Source of the DNA: Flavobacteriaceae bacterium PS02336
Lineage (GTDB): Bacteria > Bacteroidota > Bacteroidia > Flavobacteriales > Flavobacteriaceae
Reading direction: 5' to 3'
NCBI GenBank assembly: GCA_029960065.1
Contig: JASCOF010000005.1
Coordinates: forward strand, 62,001 to 126,000
DNA length: 64,000 bases
Shown: positions 60,057 to 64,000 of the stretch, one piece after another
How positions within the stretch are numbered: position 1 is the first letter of the stretch
Layout of the letters: each line of letters opens with the position of its first letter
Notes under the pieces: generated by a model
Told to the model about the DNA's origin: nothing
Databases searched by the model: none
Seen by the model: only the letters and a program-made list of their open reading frames with translations
Translations under genes and position numbers: made by a program

Positions 60057-60250
60057 TTTGCCACTAATTTCACGAATTAGCACTAATTTTTTTGCCACAG
60101 ATTAAAATGATTAAAATGATTTTTATCTGCTCAATTTGCGTAAATTTTTTTTCGCCACAAATTTCACGAATTAACACAAATTTTTCCCTGAATACGTTCT
60201 ATTAAATAAAAAATAAATCTGCTTAATCTGCCAAATCTGCGAGAAAATTT
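60057..60250. repeat. intergenic direct repeat (GCCACnAATTTCACGAATTA type)
   Basis: Two copies begin near 60057 and 60150, about 93 bp apart, differing at a few bases. Between them ATTAAAATG is repeated, and TCTGC words follow near 60220-60240. No gene was found in this 244-bp gap. Confidence 0.6.
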
Positions 60251-60256
60251 ATAATC

Positions 60257-61144
60257 TCAATTTTTAGAAAAAAGCCTTTTTAAAGAAATTGTTTTATCGT
60301 AAAACGTAATTCGGATTCCGAAAAGTAAAACGATTCCGCCGAAAACCATTTGTAAAGTTATTTTTTCTTCTAAAAACAACCAAGCTAAAATCGATGTAAT
60401 TACAGCCTGACTCAATAAACTTAGTGAAACTCTAGTTGCACGCATGTGCTGTGTGGCATAACTAATCGAAAGCCAAGCACACAATTGGCATATTACAGCT
60501 TGTAAAACCAATACAAACCAGCCCGAATCTGAAAATCCTGTAAAAGGTTCGTTTAGTGAATAACATAAAATTCCCAAATAAATACTTGAAGCCATTAAAC
60601 TTATGGTCATAAACGACAGAACATCAACTTCAGAAAGTACATTTTTGCTCACCAAAAGATAAATCGAATATAAAATTCCGGACAAAACCGCAAACAGAAA
60701 GGCCTGATTAAAATTTAAATCGATAAAAAACTCAAAGCCGACTAAAGTAATCATTCCGAATAAAGCGACTAATGTTCCAATCCAAAAATTCGTCGCAGGT
60801 TTTGATTTTAAAAACAAAAACGATCCAACTCCCACCCAAACCGGAGATAAATTGGTTAACAAAGAAGCTTGAGTCGCGCTTGATTCCTGAATAGCAATAT
60901 TCCAAACCGCAACATCAGACGAAAATAAAACACCGCAAAGTATCGCCAAAAGAGCAAATTTTAGTTTTGGAAGTTTAAAATTACCGCTGAAAATAACGTA
61001 AGGCAATAACAAGATTACGGCAAAAAACATTCGGTAAAAAGCCGATATTAATCCTGGTGTTAAACGTAATTTTACCAATATGGGGAAAATCGAAATGCAG
61101 AGTATACCGCAGATTAAGGCTAATCTTGGTTTTGTGAGTTTCAT
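60257..61144 (-). CDS. EamA/DMT family transporter
   Basis: 295 aa with about ten hydrophobic segments in two similar halves, the EamA layout (first half with VWNIAIQESSATQASLLTNLSPVWV, second with SYATQHMRATRVSLSLLSQ). FMTISLMASSIYLGILCYSL and a short basic C-terminus (KTISLKRLFSKN) follow. It is an inner-membrane exporter of small metabolites or amino acids; the substrate cannot be told from sequence. The gene stands alone. Confidence 0.92.
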   Translation of the reverse strand: MKLTKPRLALICGILCISIFPILVKLRLTPGLISAFYRMFFAVILLLPYVIFSGNFKLPKLKFALLAILCGVLFSSDVAVWNIAIQESSATQASLLTNLSPVWVGVGSFLFLKSKPATNFWIGTLVALFGMITLVGFEFFIDLNFNQAFLFAVLSGILYSIYLLVSKNVLSEVDVLSFMTISLMASSIYLGILCYSLNEPFTGFSDSGWFVLVLQAVICQLCAWLSISYATQHMRATRVSLSLLSQAVITSILAWLFLEEKITLQMVFGGIVLLFGIRITFYDKTISLKRLFSKN

Positions 61145-61200
61145 TTTAAATAATATATTGAATCAGCTTAATCTATAACGCAGTTATCTTTCGAATGTGA

Positions 61201-62679
61201 TTATTCGGAAAAGCTAAAAATTTGATATTTTTTATTTTGTTTGTTATAGTTTCCTAAAAATAGAGAATGGTTGAATTTAAAAATAATTAAATCCTTGTAT
61301 AGGTCTTTGCCAAAAATAGAAACGCTCTCGCTCACTTCTGCATTTTCTTCCAAAAACAATCTGGCTTTTTCAAATGCTGAAGGTTTTATAGTATCATCTA
61401 CATGATTGAAATTAGAATCAAATAAACAGTTCGTATAAACGACATTCTTGTCTTTGTAAGAAATCAAATTGTTGATAGTATAACTTGACATATAACCAAA
61501 AGACATGGAAGCACCGCCAAAACCACCACCAAAACCTGGTGCCATTCCCATTCCGCCGCCACGAGATATGTCTTGCGAACTTCCTATGACAACATAATAT
61601 AAGCCATTTAGATTATAACAAGATATTGCAGGAGAAGAGTTGTTGATTTTTCGAATAAATTGTTTCGGTTTTTCTAGCACTTTTTTATTGTTAATACTAC
61701 CAGACTCCTGAAAAACATCTGAGTTTTTATATGTAATTTCTTCTTCTCTTAAAGTTTTAAACTGGTTAATTCTATTTCCATTTTGATCACTAATGGTGAA
61801 AAACAAAACAGTCGGATTTGTTTTGATTTGCAGAATTTTATCATCAATTAAAAAAGAATTTGACATAGGCTCATTAAAATCAGATTCACCATAGAATACT
61901 TTGGGCTGTTCGATTGATTTTAAATTTGCAGTAAAATCTTTAAGACTAATTTTTAATATAGTCGTAAAATCGAAATTATTATCAAAAGTAAAAATAATCT
62001 CGTCTTTCTTATACGTATAAACCTTGAGTTTTTCTGAGCTCAATGCTAATGACGGCGGACTGTCATTATGAATAGTTTGAACGATATGTTTTTCAAATAT
62101 TTCAAATAGAACATCGTAAAGGTTGACATTTTGACCAGATTTATTTTTAAATTGTAAGTTAGATAAGTCTACTGTTTTTTCATTCAAATTACCATTTTCA
62201 TCAGAAACATAAAATTTAAGGATACTGGTATTTTTGACAATGGTAATAAGATAAAAAGTATTATTTATCGTAATCTCTTTAATTACTTTTTCTTTTTTAA
62301 ACTCTAAATTGATAGGTGTATTTCTAGTTTCTTTTTTTTGAAAATTAAAATACTGAACATCGATTTCTTTTCTGTCTTTTGATGCCCAAAAAACAAAATA
62401 ATCTTGCTCTTTTTGACTGTATCCAATAATTTCATTGTATTTCTTTTCTGGTCGAAGTGTCGACAAAGAATCTTTAATTTCAAATTTATCACTGAATCTG
62501 ATGGAAGATACTTTTTCTTTGTCATTCAAAAATAAAATTACTTCTTTATCTGCTTCGTTTGTCACCTGAAAAAAGTCTCTTTTGCTTTGTAATTTAAGAT
62601 CAAATTCTTTTACAACTTCTTGAGAAAAGGAGTTTGAGAAGAAAAATAAAAATCCAAGAAGAATATAGTTTTTTAGCAT
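61201..62679 (-). CDS. secreted protein of unknown function (family A, member 3)
   Basis: 492 aa. Signal peptide about 1-19 ends in SFSQ. It shares with the two other family A proteins the EIIGYSQKEQDYFVFWAS, VDLSNLQFKN, NSDVFQESG and NNSSPAISCYNLNGLYYV blocks and the final part FLGNYNKQNKKYQIFSFSE. It differs by a Gly/Met-rich insert near residue 395 (GGGMGMAPGFGGGFGG). No known domain. It has its own -7 box (62714-62721). Probably envelope or surface; function unknown. Confidence 0.78.
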   Translation of the reverse strand: MLKNYILLGFLFFFSNSFSQEVVKEFDLKLQSKRDFFQVTNEADKEVILFLNDKEKVSSIRFSDKFEIKDSLSTLRPEKKYNEIIGYSQKEQDYFVFWASKDRKEIDVQYFNFQKKETRNTPINLEFKKEKVIKEITINNTFYLITIVKNTSILKFYVSDENGNLNEKTVDLSNLQFKNKSGQNVNLYDVLFEIFEKHIVQTIHNDSPPSLALSSEKLKVYTYKKDEIIFTFDNNFDFTTILKISLKDFTANLKSIEQPKVFYGESDFNEPMSNSFLIDDKILQIKTNPTVLFFTISDQNGNRINQFKTLREEEITYKNSDVFQESGSINNKKVLEKPKQFIRKINNSSPAISCYNLNGLYYVVIGSSQDISRGGGMGMAPGFGGGFGGASMSFGYMSSYTINNLISYKDKNVVYTNCLFDSNFNHVDDTIKPSAFEKARLFLEENAEVSESVSIFGKDLYKDLIIFKFNHSLFLGNYNKQNKKYQIFSFSE

Positions 62680-62713
62680 AAAAATAGTTTTCGGAAATAT
62701 AGAGTTTCGATTG

Positions 62714-62721
62714 CAAATCTA
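62714..62721 (-). promoter_or_regulatory. -7 box TAGATTTG
   Basis: Minus-strand TAnnTTTG, 35 nt upstream of the start at 62679. Confidence 0.5.
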
Positions 62722-62744
62722 AAGACTTTTAAACATTCTCAAAG

Positions 62745-62794
62745 AAAAAAGCGCGAACCAATTAAAAACTATAATCAATTCACGCTTTTTTTAT
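62745..62794 (-). terminator. imperfect terminator hairpin of the flotillin gene
   Basis: AAAAAGCGTGAATT and AATTGGTTCGCGCTTTTT-type arms pair with mismatches and a long loop, then a T-run on the minus strand, just past the flotillin stop. Confidence 0.55.
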
Positions 62795-62808
62795 TAAAAG
62801 AAGACTTC

Positions 62809-64000
62809 TTATTCTTTCGTTTCTTCAACTTCAATAGTTGGTGGAACTTCTGGAGGAGTATCTTCACCTTTTAAATAATTAGGAAGATTTAATCCTGCCA
62901 TATTGAATAAATCGTTTAATGGCGGAACTGTTTTCATCATTCCAGAAACAAAGTTGGCAGTTGAACCATTTTCGCCCTGACCGTTTCCAGAATCCCAAAC
63001 CGTGATTTTATCAATTTTGATGTTTTTAACAGCTTCAACTTGTGTTTTAACCAATTCAGGAAGTTTTTCCAATAACAAAAGCTGGAATGCTTTGCTTGGA
63101 TCTCCGCCTGCTGCAGCCACAACTTCTTTGTAACCTTCTGCCTGTTTGGTTAAGATTTCTAATAAACCTTTTGCTTCGGCTTCCATTTTAGCAAAAATAG
63201 CATCAGCTTCTCCTTTTGCATTTTCTCTAATGGTTTCGGCAGCAGCTTGCGCTTCAATAATGGCTCTTTGTTTGGCAATTTCGGCAGGAATCACAATGTT
63301 GGCAATTTGAGTAGAACGCTCTCTTTCAGAACGCGCAAGCTCTGCTTTTTGTTCAGCCAAATAAGATTCTTCAAGTGCTTTTGCCTGCTGTACTTTTTCT
63401 GCAGCAATTGCAATACGCAAAGATTCTGCTTCTTTCTCTCTACGAATAGCTTCAGAATTTGCAATGGCAATTTTTGCCTCATTTTCTCCCTGAATCGCTA
63501 TGGCGTTGGCTTCAGAAGTTTTTACCCTTGTATCTCTCGCTGCTTCAGCTTTTCCAATTGTTTCGTCTTTAGCAGCCGTTGCAATACTAATTTCACGGTC
63601 TTTTTGTGTAATGGCGATTTTTACATCTCTGTCTCTGTGCGTCTCAGCAATTTGAGTATCTTTTTCTCTGTCAGCAAGAGCTTTACCAGTTTCTCCTATT
63701 TTTTCCTGCTCTGCAACGCTGATTTTTGCTTCGTTAATCGCTTTTGCTGCAGCTTCTTTTCCTAAAGCTTCAATATAACCAGATTCGTCACGAATATCCG
63801 TAACGTTTACGTTGATTAATTTTAAACCGATTTTCTTTAATTCGCTGTCAACGTTTTTAGAAATATTGTCCAAGAATTTATCACGGTCTGAGTTGATTTC
63901 TTCAATCGTCATTGTTGCAATTACCAAACGCAATTGACCAAACAAAATATCTTTTGCCAATTCTTGAACTTGTTCTGATGATAAACCTAATAATCTCTCT
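62809..64000 (-). CDS. flotillin family protein (partial, N-terminus off the right edge)
   Basis: At least 397 codons; the frame is open to the right edge (ERLLGLSSEQVQELAKDILF), so the N-terminal membrane hairpin and part of the SPFH domain are missing. ATMTIEEINSDRDKFLDNIS and VTDIRDESGYIEALG are the end of the SPFH domain. A long Ala/Glu-rich coiled coil follows (about 75-300 of the visible part), with many short AE repeats. Flotillins oligomerise at membrane microdomains. The acidic, Pro-rich end (PPEVPPTIEVEET) looks unstructured. Confidence 0.93.
   Translation of the reverse strand, partial: ERLLGLSSEQVQELAKDILFGQLRLVIATMTIEEINSDRDKFLDNISKNVDSELKKIGLKLINVNVTDIRDESGYIEALGKEAAAKAINEAKISVAEQEKIGETGKALADREKDTQIAETHRDRDVKIAITQKDREISIATAAKDETIGKAEAARDTRVKTSEANAIAIQGENEAKIAIANSEAIRREKEAESLRIAIAAEKVQQAKALEESYLAEQKAELARSERERSTQIANIVIPAEIAKQRAIIEAQAAAETIRENAKGEADAIFAKMEAEAKGLLEILTKQAEGYKEVVAAAGGDPSKAFQLLLLEKLPELVKTQVEAVKNIKIDKITVWDSGNGQGENGSTANFVSGMMKTVPPLNDLFNMAGLNLPNYLKGEDTPPEVPPTIEVEETKE

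Noticed and set aside
63247..63765. 172-codon plus-strand frame opposite flotillin
   Set aside because: It is the antisense of the Ala/Glu-rich coiled coil, which readily gives long Phe/Cys/Ser-rich open frames.

Overview
The window looks like chromosome of a Flavobacterium-type bacterium (phylum Bacteroidota). The evidence is the gliding-motility lipoprotein gene gldH, AT-rich intergenic DNA, the lack of Shine-Dalgarno sites, many promoters with the Bacteroidota -7 box TAnnTTTG, and many flavobacterial lipoproteins and outer-membrane proteins. No tRNA, rRNA or CRISPR array was seen.

Layout. Positions 1 to about 5.9 kb are one end of an integrative conjugative element: ORF6N protein (cut by the left edge), topoisomerase III, a DUF3945 protein, two helix-turn-helix proteins and RteC, all leftward. 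From 6 kb on it is ordinary chromosome. 6-8.7 kb: lycopene cyclase, a TPR protein and a bacilliredoxin. 9-14.7 kb: a leftward RND efflux operon (adaptor, pump, TolC-like channel). 15-18.7 kb: a tRNA wobble-uridine hydroxylation locus holding both TrhO (oxygen-dependent) and TrhP (U32 peptidase family) plus a ferredoxin. TrhO carries a C-terminal domain closely related to that of TrhP, and an IS200-type Y1 transposase and a palindrome array lie between them. 18.8-24.8 kb: a leftward run of three ankyrin-repeat proteins, two lipoproteins and a membrane protein. 25-29.3 kb: ricT, gldH and a class A penicillin-binding protein. 29.4-31.9 kb: the two subunits of a 3-oxoacid CoA-transferase, split by a class A beta-lactamase gene. 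31.9-39.3 kb: lipoproteins, a phosphoesterase, DinB, a LOV-like PAS protein and class I fumarase. 39.3-40.6 kb: a second Y1 transposase, a 71-72 bp tandem palindrome array, and a tandem duplication that copied the 3' end of the next gene. 40.5-47.8 kb: a transporter-like membrane protein, then a DNA-repair-flavoured leftward run (AlkZ-like, 3'-5' exonuclease, Ogt), a LysR regulator and a divergent rhodanese. 47.8-64 kb: M28 peptidase, GNAT-nitrilase fusion, SSB, ferritin, OmpA protein, three paralogous secreted proteins of unknown function, HAD hydrolase, CAT-like acetyltransferase, EamA transporter and a flotillin cut by the right edge.

The most unusual material is non-coding. At least ten gene junctions carry short arrays of degenerate 8-bp units, some in inverted pairs around a terminator between convergent genes. 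There are also three different families of short palindromes, two of them beside Y1 transposase genes. The strongest protein-level observation is the shared TrhO/TrhP C-terminal domain.
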